Below, piece by piece: positions 34,990-46,722 of a stretch of DNA of 64,000 nucleotides. The notes under the pieces were generated by a model that searched no databases, was not told where the DNA came from, and was given only the letters and a program-made list of their open reading frames with translations. Positions within the stretch are counted from its first letter, which is position 1; each line of letters starts with the position of its first letter. Both the position numbers and the translations under genes were made by a program. Origin of the DNA: Hawksworthiomyces lignivorus (taxonomy: Eukaryota; Ascomycota; Sordariomycetes; Ophiostomatales; Ophiostomataceae); assembly GCA_002917075.1 (NCBI GenBank), contig NTMA01000032.1, forward strand, positions 248,001 to 312,000, read 5' to 3'.

Positions 34990-36235
34990 GTTGTTGGATG
35001 ATCCGAGCTAATGATAGAGGATAGTAGCGCGGGACCTGACGAGAAAAGAATCCTTTCTCATTGCAGAGCCTGAATTATCCCGCCTATTTACTCCATGCCC
35101 CACGTGTCTGCACGAACCTTTTCAAAGAACGTCTAGATTTTTAGGAAGAGAGTAAGATGACCGTGGGGAAGCCGATTTGCTAGGCATCGAGCTTGAAGTC
35201 GGTGATGTGGGGAGGTGTTCGAATAGTGAGTTGGGAGGCCTGAGGCACGTGCCTCAGGCCTCCCAACTCAATATCGACGAGGGAAAGCTTCATAAGTTTT
35301 CCCTGGTCAGAAGAATTTTCGTACAATGCCACCTAAGAATAAATTCGTTTTAGGTACGAGAAAGCAAGGCATTAAATTGAGATGTTATTTGAAGGCCGCC
35401 AAAGTCACAGAAGGCAAGAAACATATAATATGAGGCTGGCTCTTGGTTCCTAGTCTTGAGATTACGACGTACAAAGCCTCACCTTGTGTTGCAACCTCGC
35501 TGTTGTCGCCTAAGCAATCCGTGAGCTTTTGCAGTAGCTTGTGGCCTACACTCTAGCATTAGAAGTGGTTTCCCAATTCTACAGGCCGGATCAGAGCTAA
35601 AGTGGAAGATGCAACAAAAATTGTAATCCGTTGGAGCGAAACATCAGCCATAGATACTTCTCTTAAAAACTGGTCAGATGCCTCGCCTCAAAGAAATTTC
35701 ACATTAGTATGTCGCGAGGCTTGCGGCCCGGGTATTGACACTAGTCTACGAAGGTGAATGCAATTGCCTCTCGGGCATACCTTTTTGGGAAACTCCTGTG
35801 AAAACCATGAGAATTTCCTGAAACTGTAGCTTTTTCTGCGGGACCATAGCATTTGTTTTTGTTGCTTTCTCGGCTTCTTTCTTAGTTTCTCACCGCCCCT
35901 TTTTGGATTCTCCATTTTTCAATCCCACTTTTGTGCCAGCTATTTGTTCTATTTCCTTGCTTTTGGAGACCAGTTCCAGCTGCTAATACTGCACAGCATT
36001 TCTTTAGACCTGTGGGTATTATGCGGAAGTTCCGATTTTAGTTTACTCCACGAGGGGCCGACGGGGCTTATCGTGATAGCGACATGCTACGAACAAAAAG
36101 CACCCAACCCATTGCCCGACTCTTCTGTTGAAGTTCCTAAACTCATCAGTTCCATTTCCAAGCTGTTTAAGCAAATAACTTACACGGTTTCTCTTTCTTA
36201 ATATTTGACAATTCAATTCCCTAGAGAGCTTCAGC
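34990..36235. other. Intergenic region with long palindrome
   Basis: 1.2 kb upstream of the HET pseudogene and of the SDR gene. It contains a CACGTG at 35101-35106 and the 44-bp perfect palindrome listed separately. Open frames at 35688-36270 have no family-like sequence. Confidence 0.5.
35227..35270. repeat. Perfect 44-bp palindrome centred on GCACGTGC
   Basis: Two 22-base arms are exact reverse complements with no spacer. The arms begin TGAGTTGGGAGGCC and meet at the centre GCACGTGC. The flanking bases (G before, A after) no longer pair. It could extrude as a cruciform, or be a minimal inverted-repeat element or a compound protein-binding site. No target-site duplication is obvious. Confidence 0.95.
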
Positions 36236-37247
36236 ATGGCTGCCAATCCGCTCAATGCAGCGAACTTCATTCACAACAACACCCGCAATATAGATGGCGG
36301 CTCGTTCTTGAAGCGTCTCTCGCTGTCTAACAAAACGGCCATCATTAGTGGATCGGGGAGTGGCATTGGGTTTTCAGTAGCTACTGCTTATGCTGAGCTT
36401 GGGGCTAACATTGCCATCTGGTACCACAGCAACACCAAGGCAGTGGAGAAGGCAGAAGCATTAGCGAAGCAGTACAATGTTAAGGGTGTGCTATAAAACT
36501 GTTCCAAGCGAATAAAAAACTTCATTCCAGCTAACTTCGATGCAGTCAAGGCATACAAAGTTGACGTCCGGTCCTACGAAGAGGTAGAGAAGGCTATCGA
36601 CCTTGCAGTGGAAGAGCTGAACAGCCGCCTCGACATCTTCGTAGCAAACGCCGGAATTCCGTGGGTGAAGGGACCAATGGTGGATGGCCCTGTTGACCAC
36701 TACCGCGACGTCGTGGCCACAGATCTGGACGGCACGTACTACTGTGCGAAAGCGGCTGCGAAGCACTGGCGGCGACAAAAGCTCGAAGGCACAACGCTCA
36801 CAGGCGAGCCCCTGGTCAACTACACCTCCGGTAGCTTCATCGCCACAGCCTCCATGAGCGGCCTCATTGTCAACATCCCCCAACTGCAAGCAGCATACAA
36901 CGCAGCAAAGGCTGGCGTCATCCATCTCTGCCGCAGCTTAGCGGTTGAGTGGGCGCAGTATGCCCGTGCTAACTCTGTGTCGCCTGGTTACATTATCACA
37001 GAGATCTCCAACTTTTGTCCACAGGACATCAAAGACATGTGGAAGGACAAGATTCCTCTTGGGTAAGTGTCTGTCCCATACCCTTTCTTTTGTGTATTAA
37101 GTACACTGCGTGGCGCTCACAAGCAATTTTAGCCGCGAAGGCGAGCCGCATGAGCTTCAAGGTGCATTTGTTTATCTTGCTTCTGACGTGTCGACCTACT
37201 CTACGGGGTCTAACATTGTTGTCGACGGCGGCTATATTTTGCCATAA
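36236..37247 (+). CDS. Short-chain dehydrogenase, sorbose/xylulose reductase-like (3 exons)
   Basis: Exons 36236-36485, 36531-37062 and 37133-37247, with introns of 45 and 70 bp, give 298 residues. The cofactor motif is SGSGSGIG (38-45; Ser replaces the usual Thr-Gly start). NAG in VANAGIPW, a serine in ATASMSG and the catalytic Tyr and Lys in AYNAAKAG follow. The C-terminus ends with [14 protein letters not shown], the SDR signature. The best match in style is the NADPH-dependent L-sorbose or L-xylulose reductase group (Sou1-like), which reduces ketoses to polyols in the cytosol. Substrate choice is inference. No polyol dehydrogenase or sugar kinase lies nearby. Confidence 0.88.
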
Positions 37248-38147
37248 ATCTCTACCTGGCTGTGGATGGAGAAGTCTAGAAGTACAGTAAATATTTTTAG
37301 TTACTAGCATAAAATAAAGATACATAAACCTCTTGAATAGATTATCAAACTCTACAGCGAATAGCAGGGTGTCAGTAATGAATGAATATACAGTTATCTT
37401 TCCTATACACTTCTTTTTCGCCCTCTTCCAGCCCGGGGGTTGAGATATCGTCTGAAGTTCAAATATTTTCGAATGGTGCTTCAAAGAGAATTACCATTTC
37501 TACGTGCACGACACATTCGCGCTGTCAAATTGCTCATGGCCATCTCGGGTTTACCTATATACACAGTAGAATTTGCTTATCGGCGCCGAGAAATGCACGT
37601 AGGATATTGCTACTGCTCCTGAGTAGCTGTCTCTTCGACCATAAGATCACGACGGACAATTCGGTTCCTATTGACCCAAGCTGATCGATTATATATTCGT
37701 GCAGCCTTTTGCGACGAGTATTTGCACTTACAACTGTAGTTATCTAAACTGTTAGGGGTAACAAATAAATGGCCAGCTGTCGTAATGTTACTAGGCAGAC
37801 ATAATACGGCTGCGGGGTAAAAGTGTGTGGGTGCCATATGACGATAGTACGAGGAGCGCAAAAGAAGGTAGAGGTGTAATACGGGAGATTCGGGAGTCGT
37901 GGGAGATTGGGAGTTTAGTGGGGGATACGAAATATTAATTGCACGGAGCTGCCAGTCGTAACATTCTTACCTCTTCTTTTCTCCCTTTTCACTGAGCTTT
38001 CCTAAACTACCAGAGTACTGCGTAAAACTCAGGGTCATCTTCAAATGCGTTCAATTGCCCACCGAGTAAAAGAAAGACTCAGCAATACACATACAGCCCT
38101 GCGTGCTACCTTAATTTAGCCTCTGGGTTTAGTTAGGCAGACATATT
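37248..38147. other. Intergenic region
   Basis: 900 bp between two genes on the plus strand. No supported gene; short frames on both strands lack family character. Confidence 0.5.
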
Positions 38148-39359
38148 ATGGCCGACAACATCGAGAGCAGATTCCATGCCGCTATCGAGGCTGGAAAGAT
38201 CCATGGCGCCGTGCTATGTGCTACCGACGGTGATGGCAGCTTTGTCTACGACAAGGCGCTGGGCCAGCGCACTCTTCTGTCAGGCGAGAAGCGGCCGGAA
38301 CAGCTGGACGATGTCCTATATCTGGCCTCCGCTACAAAATTGACTACTACCATCTCAGCGTTACAGTGTGTCGAGGACGGCTTGTTGACCCTGACGGGGG
38401 ATCTGTCTTCTATCGCGCCTGAACTCGCAGCGAAGCAAGTGCTCACCGGCTTTGCTGACGACGGCGAAACGCCCCTGCTTGAGCCGGCAGCCGGCACCAT
38501 CACATTGGAGATGCTGCTGACGCACAGCTCCGGCTTTTGCTACGACTTTGCCAACCCGCTTGTTCGCAAATGGAACGACAAGTTCAACCCCCTGCCAGAA
38601 GGCGAGCGTCGGCCTGTAGAAGAGGCATTCAAGTACCCTCTCAGCTTCCAACCCGGCACGAGCTGGATGTACGGAACCGGGGTGGACTGGGCGGGTCGCA
38701 TAGTCGAACGTGTGACGGGCCACACGCTGGGCGACAATATGCAGCGACGCATCTTCGATCCGCTGGGCATCACTGATGCTCAATTCTATCCAGTCACGCG
38801 AGAGGACTTGCGCGCCCGTCTTGTCGACCTGAACCCGAGCGACCCTCATGCCTATGGACGTGCGGTCCTCGGCGGCGGCGATGGAGGAAACGCACGCTCC
38901 GAGGGAGACTTTGGCGGTCAGGGTCTGTACATGACTGCTCCGGACTTCGCCAAGGTCTTACGTTCGTTGCTGATCAACGATGGCAAGTTGCTCAAGCCCG
39001 CCACCGTCGACGACATGTTTCGGGACCACTTGAGCGTCGAAGCCGCCGCAGGCCACAAGGCTGCACTGGCGGGCCCCGCAGGAGCAGTACTCCGGGTGGG
39101 CCTTCAGCCCGGTACGCGGACTGGTTACGGTCTGGGCGGCTTGTTGGTTCTAGAGGATACCGACGGTTGGTATAGCAAGGATACTTTAACATGGGGTGGT
39201 GGCATGACTCTTACCTGGTTTCTCGACCGGAAGAAGAATCTATGCGGGATTGGTGCGGTCCAGGCAGCCTTGCCACTAGACCTTGGGGCTGTGGATGCCT
39301 TGAAGCAGGCATTTCGCCAAGAAATTTACCGGGAATATGACTTGTGGAAGAAGAAATAG
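38148..39359 (+). CDS. Beta-lactamase-fold serine esterase / transesterase (LovD/EstB-like)
   Basis: Intronless, 403 residues, no signal peptide. The nucleophile motif SATK (61-64, Ser-x-x-Lys) sits in LASATKLTTTISALQ. A Tyr in SWMYGTGVDWAGRIVE is in the usual place of the second catalytic motif, and WGGGMTLTWFLD near the C-terminus replaces the KTG box. This is the class C beta-lactamase/esterase superfamily, which in fungi includes the lovastatin acyltransferase LovD and EstB-type esterases. It may hydrolyse an ester or move an acyl group in the cytosol. No polyketide synthase lies in the window, so a biosynthetic role is not supported. Confidence 0.87.
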   Translation: MADNIESRFHAAIEAGKIHGAVLCATDGDGSFVYDKALGQRTLLSGEKRPEQLDDVLYLASATKLTTTISALQCVEDGLLTLTGDLSSIAPELAAKQVLTGFADDGETPLLEPAAGTITLEMLLTHSSGFCYDFANPLVRKWNDKFNPLPEGERRPVEEAFKYPLSFQPGTSWMYGTGVDWAGRIVERVTGHTLGDNMQRRIFDPLGITDAQFYPVTREDLRARLVDLNPSDPHAYGRAVLGGGDGGNARSEGDFGGQGLYMTAPDFAKVLRSLLINDGKLLKPATVDDMFRDHLSVEAAAGHKAALAGPAGAVLRVGLQPGTRTGYGLGGLLVLEDTDGWYSKDTLTWGGGMTLTWFLDRKKNLCGIGAVQAALPLDLGAVDALKQAFRQEIYREYDLWKKK

Positions 39360-40151
39360 GAGATAGCCCTCTGAACCTATTAATGCGGAATAGAAATAGC
39401 TACATTTCACGGGCAAGCTTAATTAGACGCCGGTTAACATTAGCATGAAACTGTTAGTTCAAGAGGCCTTCTATATGGCTCTTAGTCTAACAGAATCCGC
39501 TTAGTCATATCACGATCTTCATTTTTACATTTGCTCTCTTGCAAAGATCTCTCAAGCATTTGTCTTTAGTTGTGCAAGACGTACGGGGAGGCGGCCAGCT
39601 AGGAAATACAGTGTTGTCGGTCACATTATACCCTGTGGTATGTCTCCAATTCTATCTGGTCATGTTTGTCAAGGTATGTCATAGACAACTTCCAATTGGC
39701 CCGACCCTTTTTAATCTTGTCCTTAATATACGGGGTGAGATTCTGCATAGCCTGACTCCCAACGTTGCCCTGATGTGGAAGAAGCGTTGCCAAGAACAGC
39801 TCGGGTCTGGTGGGGCGTATCGGAGATAGCTTGTGCGGCTGAAAAAAAGGGTCGTGTCAAGTCATTTTGAGTATAGCCATTGATTGGAAGAGGCCAAAAA
39901 GGACATCCTAGAGGGAGGCATGGCGAGGAGCCCTCTCTATATAGTGCTACATACAGTGTATCACCACGGTATTCAAGTGATAGGCATACAGTATCAACTT
40001 ACAGGCATGGTATTACATAAGCACTGCTCAACACTTACTATTCATTCTTTACTATGACTTTCCTTTGCTAGTCTAAACTATTATCTTCATTACCACTGAG
40101 CTCAAATCTATCTAGGGACGCATAAGGCGAGGCTAACGGTTGGACTATGGT
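39360..40151. other. Intergenic region with LTR-like fragment
   Basis: No gene. The 96-codon frame at 39539 is not family-like. The stretch contains the retrotransposon LTR-like segment at 39923-39994. Confidence 0.5.
39923..39994. mobile_element. LTR-like fragment matching the copia relic at 48484-48554
   Basis: The segment starts at GCGAGG and ends at CAGTAT, in the same orientation as 48484-48554. The core TAGTGCTACATACAGTGTA differs by one base from its partner. True LTR ends and a target-site duplication could not be fixed. It may be a solo LTR or the far end of a rearranged element. Confidence 0.5.
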
Positions 40152-41252
40152 CTAGACTGACGGTGTGGTTGACGGTGCGGTTGACTGTGCAATGAAACTG
40201 ACCGGATCACCTTCGGTGGTGGTAGTTGGATCAAGCAAATAGATGAAAGTAATAGAGCTCGAACCGCTGCCAAATGTGTTAGCAAAAAATTGCGTGCCAG
40301 ACGGAGCCCCCGGCAGGTAACATGAAATGGCAGCGCCCTCGAAAACCGGGTCGCAAACAGCTGGTACCAAACCAAATCCACTGAGATTATTTTCATCACA
40401 CAAATAGACAGGAGAATTGTCTGGTGAAGAGGCGACGTAGGAGGTGTGGACCATCAAATAATTTGTGTTGGCTTCTAAGTGGAAAGGCACAGGGTAGTAA
40501 TTCGGGTCGGTGGGATTGATCAAGAGAGCAGGAGTATTATCTGTATCCACACCTTCGAGCGGCTTTCCATTGTTAGCGGCGTTAATTGTGTCGTCCGTAA
40601 CGAGATAAAACGTGGCGAGCGGAGTGGCCGAAGGCGAGGACGAAGAGCTGGAGCTCGAACCGACGCTGCTGCTACTAGAGCTGGCACTGCTGCTGATGGC
40701 AGAGCTGGTGCTGCTGCTGCTGCTGATGACTGAGCTGGTACTGCTGACGATTGAGCTGGTGCTGCTGACGATTGAGCTGGTGCTGCTGACGATTGAGCTG
40801 GTGCTGCTGACGATAGAGCTGTAACTGCTGCTGCTGGCGATAGAGCTGCTGCTACTGACGATGGGGCCAACGCTGCTGCTGCTAATGGAGCTGGCACTAC
40901 TGCTGATGACAACAGAGCTAGCACTGTTCCTGCTAACGATGGAACTGACGCTGCTGCTGCTAATGGGGCTGGCACTGATGCTGCTGATGATAGAACTGGC
41001 GCTGCTGCTTCTTGAGCTGATACTGCTGCTACTGAAGACAGCACTGCTGCTGCTACTGATAAAAAAGCTGGCGCTACTGCTGCCGATGATAGAGCTAGAA
41101 CTGGCACTGCTGCTGATGGTGGGGATGGCACTGCTGCTACTGCTGCTGACGATGGAGCTGGTGGCGCCGCTGGTGGTAGCCGGCTTGCAACGGCTAGCAA
41201 AAGCGAGTGAAGCAGAAGCCGCAAGGCCAAACCCGAGTGAGAGAATATGCAT
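40152..41252 (-). CDS. Secreted serine-rich (mucin-like) protein
   Basis: Intronless. From Met at 41252 it has 366 residues and a clean signal peptide (HILSLGFGLAASASLAFA). An in-frame start at 41318 would bury that signal and is less likely. Residues of about 25-210 are almost only Ser with Ala, Ile, Val and Thr, including four tandem copies of a 7-residue unit SSIVSST encoded by a 21-bp repeat. The C-terminal 150 residues form a separate, non-repetitive domain with several Cys (YLCDENN, CDPVFEG, ISCYLPG) that I do not recognise. There is no clear GPI signal. Heavy O-mannosylation in the cell wall or secreted fraction is likely. The opposite strand also has long open frames, which are repeat shadows. 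Confidence 0.75.
   Translation of the reverse strand: MHILSLGFGLAASASLAFASRCKPATTSGATSSIVSSSSSSAIPTISSSASSSSIIGSSSASFFISSSSSAVFSSSSISSRSSSASSIISSISASPISSSSVSSIVSRNSASSVVISSSASSISSSSVGPIVSSSSSIASSSSYSSIVSSTSSIVSSTSSIVSSTSSIVSSTSSVISSSSSTSSAISSSASSSSSSVGSSSSSSSSPSATPLATFYLVTDDTINAANNGKPLEGVDTDNTPALLINPTDPNYYPVPFHLEANTNYLMVHTSYVASSPDNSPVYLCDENNLSGFGLVPAVCDPVFEGAAISCYLPGAPSGTQFFANTFGSGSSSITFIYLLDPTTTTEGDPVSFIAQSTAPSTTPSV
40732..40815. repeat. Tandem 21-bp repeat, four copies, in-frame
   Basis: Four consecutive copies of a unit starting GAGCTGGTG and ending GACGATT, with single-base changes in the first and last. Each unit adds seven residues to the serine-rich protein, so copy-number change would keep the frame. 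Confidence 0.9.
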
Positions 41253-43840
41253 CTCAAGAGAAACTAGATAACAAATAACTATTAAACGAGTGTATGAAGA
41301 AAAAAAATGGCGGAACAAAGAGCGTAAAGAATAGAGAATGAAACTGTTTGGTCTTGTGTCTCTTGCCCACAGAAGTCAATGTTCATTTTTTTCCCTGCTT
41401 TTAGCCCTTCTCCCTGGATCTTATATTTCAACAGCTTCCCTTTCGTTTAAATTTTGGTCAGCTTTTTCAATGTATAAATATTAAATGCATAAGGATTTTA
41501 TTGCTTCTAGAATAGGTTAGTTATTGTAATGTCCGAAGATTACATCGTGTAGAATGCCCATGGAAAGGGGCTTTGTCCGAACAGAAAATACGCTTGTATT
41601 TAAAACCTACCCGGTTCTGTCGCCTTCTTGACCAATCGTATCTCCCACCATAAGCAAATCAGTGCATTTAAACAAATCCTTTTCCATGGCGCTACGTGGT
41701 CCCATCGTTGTCCGATGAGAGGCAGGAGTAGCTCCCTAGTCTTTCACACCCTAGAATTAGGTGGGGACTAATTCGTTAGTTATGGGTATTCAGGACAATC
41801 TACGAAAATATATATGGTTGCTGCATCTTGTCACACTTTACAGGGTCTAGTGATGTTAAGCTTTTTAGAGTGGGTGGTGGTGATTGCGCCACAAAAAAGG
41901 AGATGGACTTGCCCTCCAAGCATGAGCAGAGTATATTACAGAGCACCCATAAGCATATTATATCGTGTCTGTGTGTGTCGTAGGGAATGGATGTGCGTTG
42001 ACATCAAGTCTCCTGAAAATCGTGTGAATTTCCGCTATTTTGCACAGAAGCTGCTCTTTATTTGATATAAGACAATTTGAGCGACTTCCCGCGTTTGCAA
42101 CTCTGGCGAAATTATCGCACAGCCGCATCTTACCAACAAAGATGAGACGAAAACCACTTGACAAGAACAGGGGCCTAGCTCAAACGCTTTTCAAATGTTG
42201 ATATCGTCATATGCTGTGGACGGGACATCGAAAAAGATCAAAGAGCCCGCTGACGTGTTCCGCCAATATGGTACTTACAATAAACAGTGAATCTTCGACG
42301 GAAAACCTTTCTTGATCGGTGCGAGCCATGTAGTGGTTTTATTCTCATTATTTTGAAATTCAACCCAATCCTTCCTTGAAGTAGCACCCGGCAGCTTGTT
42401 GGAGGTCGCGACCCGCAGAAGCGGTTAGCTTACATGTTAGCTCGAATGCAGGGGCCTTTCACACTTCTGGGGAAATGAAGTAGAAAAAGAGGCACGCCAC
42501 ATCTACGGTCAACACAAGTTCCATTTCGTCATGTGAAATATTTTGATTGGTAAATTGCAGAATAGTTACAGGACATGAGTTGTGAATGCCACTTAAATCA
42601 AACGCCAGCTATTTCTATCAAAGTAATCAAGATTGCTTTGAACAGACACGGGCTCTACTTATTATATAGGAGGATTCATGTCTCCTTTTATTCTCTCCTT
42701 CGTTGTAATGTCTACATGAGCGTATTTCGTTTATGCGCCGCCATTCTGCCCAAGCGTGCGGGAGGACAGTTGGGTGTAACCCAACCAGAAAGCTAAGATT
42801 CTGTTGTGCCAATCGTTTACCACGAGAATGTCGTCCAGGCGGAGAACACTCCTAACTAGTCGCAATGCCGCAAAGCTGGGTGTAATTTTAACATGTGCAG
42901 CCACATCGGATTTGCCCTTAAAAAAGAAGCTGCCTCAGCCCTAAAAAAAGGGAAGAGCCAATAGCAGAGAAGGGGAAATAAGCATCTCGTTATTGTTTAA
43001 TCCCTTCGCACCTTGGCGTGCATCTTGAATAGCTTGTCGAGGGATGAGGAGTTATGCACGTAAAATGTATTGATAACTGTTTACACCAAGGAAAAAGGAT
43101 ACTGCGTAAGGCGAAGATCAGCTGGAGTTCCTTCTTATGCTCCCCCTATTGTTTCTGTCATCTTTTCCATTCCTATGTCGCAGATTATTTCTAAGGGACA
43201 CTTAGTCTATAACTTGATGTCTTTCCGTGCTATTTTAGGAGAACTCGCCCATATTATGGTAGAGTTATTACTTGCGAGGATCTTTCATTCTCTCCTCTGT
43301 CCTCTTTGATGCTTCTTCGTAGGTCAACAGCAAATGTTTTTTTTTTCTTCATAACCCTCTCCTAGGAACCCTTGTTTATTGAACAGGGAGGGCAGCTTAA
43401 CGCATTGTCCAGAGCATCGTGGCAAGACCTACCTTTCCAAATAAGCTTCCTGCCTTCTTGGTTATTTTTATTCCCATTATCTCATTCGGTATAGCGCCTC
43501 TTGGTAAACCGTTATCCATACAGTAGGGGTGCACCCTAGTACAATACGACAGGACGGAAGAAGGCTAATTCTTGGAATGGACAAACATGGAAGCGAATGC
43601 AACCGGTGACAAAGTGACTTGTTTTCGTTGGATCGGGGAACCCCCTGGAGTGGACGTCTGGCCATTTTCACTGCATATCACGATGCAGCTCGTACAAAAA
43701 TTTCATTTAAAAGAGGCACATCCCTTCACTGCAGGCCATGCATAGAACTCCAGACTGTAGGCTGTGGACTCGACGTTGCTTGCAAATTACATATTCTACT
43801 GGTCCGTAAAGCCCATCTACTTGGCCCTCGACCCTAGAAA
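41253..43840. other. 2.6-kb intergenic region
   Basis: This lies between the divergent starts of the serine-rich protein and the aspartic protease. It is A+T-rich with several homopolymer runs, for example T9 near 43340. No supported gene, tRNA or transposon protein was found. Confidence 0.5.
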
Positions 43841-46397
43841 ATGTACCGCCTTCTCCTTCCTCTGGCGCTGTTGGCCGTCCGCAGCTTGGCTTCAGTCCAG
43901 CCGCGCGATTCAGAACAGGCACCAGGATTTCTCAGCGTCCCTGTCGTCGGACAACGCTCGTCGTCTAGTCTGCGCCGACGCTATGAGTCGGCCACCTTGA
44001 CCAGCATTGTGAACTTAGCCTATATGCTAGAGCGTAATTATCATCCTCAAGAAGAAGCTAGACTGTTAAATATTGGAAATGCATGTTAACTTGTTGCAGT
44101 GAGCATTGGCACACCAGGTCAGACGATCCTGGTCCAGCTGGACACAGGCACCAGCGAGTTATGGGTTAATCCTGACTGCACGACCGCGCCAACAACAGAA
44201 CAAAAACAGCTTTGCGAGAACTCAGGGACGTTCTTGCTACACGAGTCCAGCACTCTTCAGATTGTCAGTTCGGAGAACGAGACCGTGAGTACTGCTACTG
44301 GCGAAGCCACGATCCAGTATATCCGGGACACTATTGTCGTGGAAGGAAGCGGTATGTGAGATGTCTTGATTGAACTCTGTGATATGCACCCTTTCCACTC
44401 CTCCCATATGTATCAGAAAATTCGCCCGTTCCTAGCTTACGAAGTCTTCCTGCCATGCAGACAACACCCCCCTGACAGAGGTCCAGTTCGGTCATGCCCT
44501 TAGCTCGTCAGGTGTTTATTTTCCCGTCTGCGGTGTTTCGTACGGCAACGGCTACAACACAAACTATAGCAACTTCGTCGACGTGCTTGCTGAGCAGGGT
44601 ATTACTAACGGCCGTGCGTTTAGCGTTGCCCTTGGCACCGATGCGTCCGACGATGGTAAAGAGCCCGTTGGTGAGAACATCCACAACGGCGTAGTCATTT
44701 TCGGTGGGATCGACACGAAGAAATTCAAAGGCCCCCTGTACAAATTCAACAACCTTCTACCGCAGCTGCAGTTCAACGATCAAGCTTGGCGCTACTGGAT
44801 TAATCTGGATAATATGGCATATGCTCCGCCGCATAGCTCGTCCCCGACTCTGTTTCCAGGCAGCTCGCAGACAGCCCTTATCGACAGCGGCGCCACATTG
44901 AGCTATTTCCCGGAAGAGATCATAACTAGCCTTGCGGCAGCCTACGGCGTGGCTGAGTCGGACATCCTGTCTGGCGGAACTATACCTGTAGACTGCGACA
45001 TCGGCGCGAGTGGCGGCACCATCGATTTTACGTTCGGCTCTCTTGTCATCTCTATACCCCGTGGTGACTTTATATGGAAGACCGATGACGGAAGTCAATG
45101 TGTCGTGGGGGCTACTCTGAATGATGAATTTGTTGTACTCGGTAACACGTTCCTGAGGTCGGCATATGGTATGCAGTGTTCTTCGGTCCCTCCTCTTGTC
45201 CTCTATCAGGTTTCTTCGTGTTCTTTCGACTATTAGCTAACATGAAGTCCAGTCGTTTTTGACCAGGACCACAAGAACATCTACTTAGCGGAGGCGGCAA
45301 ATTGCGGACAGAACGAGATAGCACTGCCCGCAGGTGGCAATTATGAGCTGACTGGCGATTGCACTCGCGCCTTGGGAGAGGCGCCATCTGGCACCCCGGC
45401 ATCATCATCATCCAACCCATCAGCAACTTCGTCGAGTACTACGGCGTCATCGTCGTCAAGCACAGTGACATCGTCTAACCTGCCGACCTCTTCGCCCAAT
45501 CCATCCACATCTTCGTCAAGTACACCGATATCCTCATCAAGCACGCCGACATCTTCATCAAGCGCACTGGCATCTCCATCAAGCTCACTTGTATCTCTAT
45601 CAAGTACTATGGTGTCTTCGTCAAGCACCTTATCAACTCTGTCGAGCATCTTGGCATCCTCGTCAAGCACCACTGCATCCTCTTCAAGTACTGTAACTTC
45701 TGTGTCAAGCGTACCCGTAGCTTCATCAAGCACGCCGGCAGCTTCATCAAGCACGCCGGCAGCTTCATCAAGCATATCCGCAGCTTCATCAAGCGCACTG
45801 ACAGCATCATCAAGAACTCCGTCAGCTTCGTCGAGCACCGCAGTATTTTCGTCAACATCAGAATCTTCATCCAGAAAGCCGGCAACGTCATCGATCACTT
45901 CCGGTTCTGAGACATTGACATCGACCACTTCCAGTACTAACACATCGTCAACTACGTCCCATAGTACAGGATCTTCGTCTACTGTATCCATCTATGCGGC
46001 ATCCGGAACCACTACAACTAAAGACATAACGGCTACAGAAACTGTACCCTGCAGTGGATCAACTTTGACATCGTCCCATACGACAGGATCCGCTCTCACT
46101 ATTTCTGGTTCTGCAGCAGTGGAAACCACGACGACCAAAAAAACAACGGCTGTAGAGACTGTGTCCTGCAGTGAGACAACTCTGTCTACCGCTCTTAGTA
46201 ATGCACCTGCAGCTACGGCCCCTACGCATTATGCACACACGACCGGGACACTTATATCAGAGACGTCCAAGACTGTAGAGACTCTGGCAGGTCCACCAAG
46301 TGCTGCGGTGACAGCATCTGCTCCTGGATCTGTAGGACTCGTTTCGATGTCGCTGCTCTTCGCTTGCTTTGGCTTACAGATCATGATGGTATTATAG
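43841..46397 (+). CDS. GPI-anchored aspartic protease, yapsin/OpsB-like (4 exons)
   Basis: Exons 43841-44033, 44100-44351, 44461-45168 and 45253-46397 give 765 residues. A signal peptide (YRLLLPLALLAVRSLA) precedes a short propeptide with a basic RRR site. The pepsin-like domain has catalytic DTGTSELW (Asp79) and DSGATLSYF (Asp280), with FLRSAYVVFD near its end. About 300 residues of Ser/Thr-rich, low-complexity stalk follow, with 21-bp repeats encoding ASSSTPA-like units. The extreme C-terminus is hydrophobic (SVGLVSMSLLFACFGLQIM), as expected for a GPI anchor. It would shed or process wall and surface proteins at the plasma membrane. Exon joins rebuild conserved strands. Confidence 0.9.
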
Positions 46398-46722
46398 TGG
46401 CAACAGTTCAGCCTTTTATTTGCATTCTTTAAAACCTCCTCGGCTTAGGTCAGCTCGGCAATCTTTACAGAACATCGGAGAGAGTATAGAAATTGTTCTC
46501 AGTGGCATTTACAAGCCTTTAATTTATTAATTCCTAATCTCTTCAAGAATTTCCACCATTGTCAGGAAGTTACTGGCAGATTAACCACCATCTGAAGCGT
46601 CTAAAGTACCTAATTTTGCGTGGAAGTACCGCTCGTATCAACACTAGCTGTATGCAGGTTCCACCTATTGTAAGTCTCGTATCTGCAACATAGCATTTAG
46701 CCGCTTCATTCTTGTGAAACAG
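46398..46722. other. Intergenic gap at truncated end of copia relic
   Basis: 325 bp without a gene. Integrase and reverse-transcriptase coding of the neighbouring copia element would be expected from here on, but nothing of the kind is present. Confidence 0.5.

Noticed and set aside
36043..36270. 75-codon frame overlapping the SDR start on the minus strand
   Set aside because: It runs through the SDR promoter and has no recognisable content.
40520..41271. Long open frames on both strands across the serine-rich gene (Ala/Pro-rich and Leu-rich)
   Set aside because: They are shadows of the 3-base periodic Ser-codon repeats; only the 40152-41252 frame has a signal peptide and a non-repetitive tail.
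45341..45991. 216-codon Asp/Val/Leu-rich open frame opposite the protease stalk
   Set aside because: Antisense shadow of the repetitive Ser/Thr stalk; no signal or domain.
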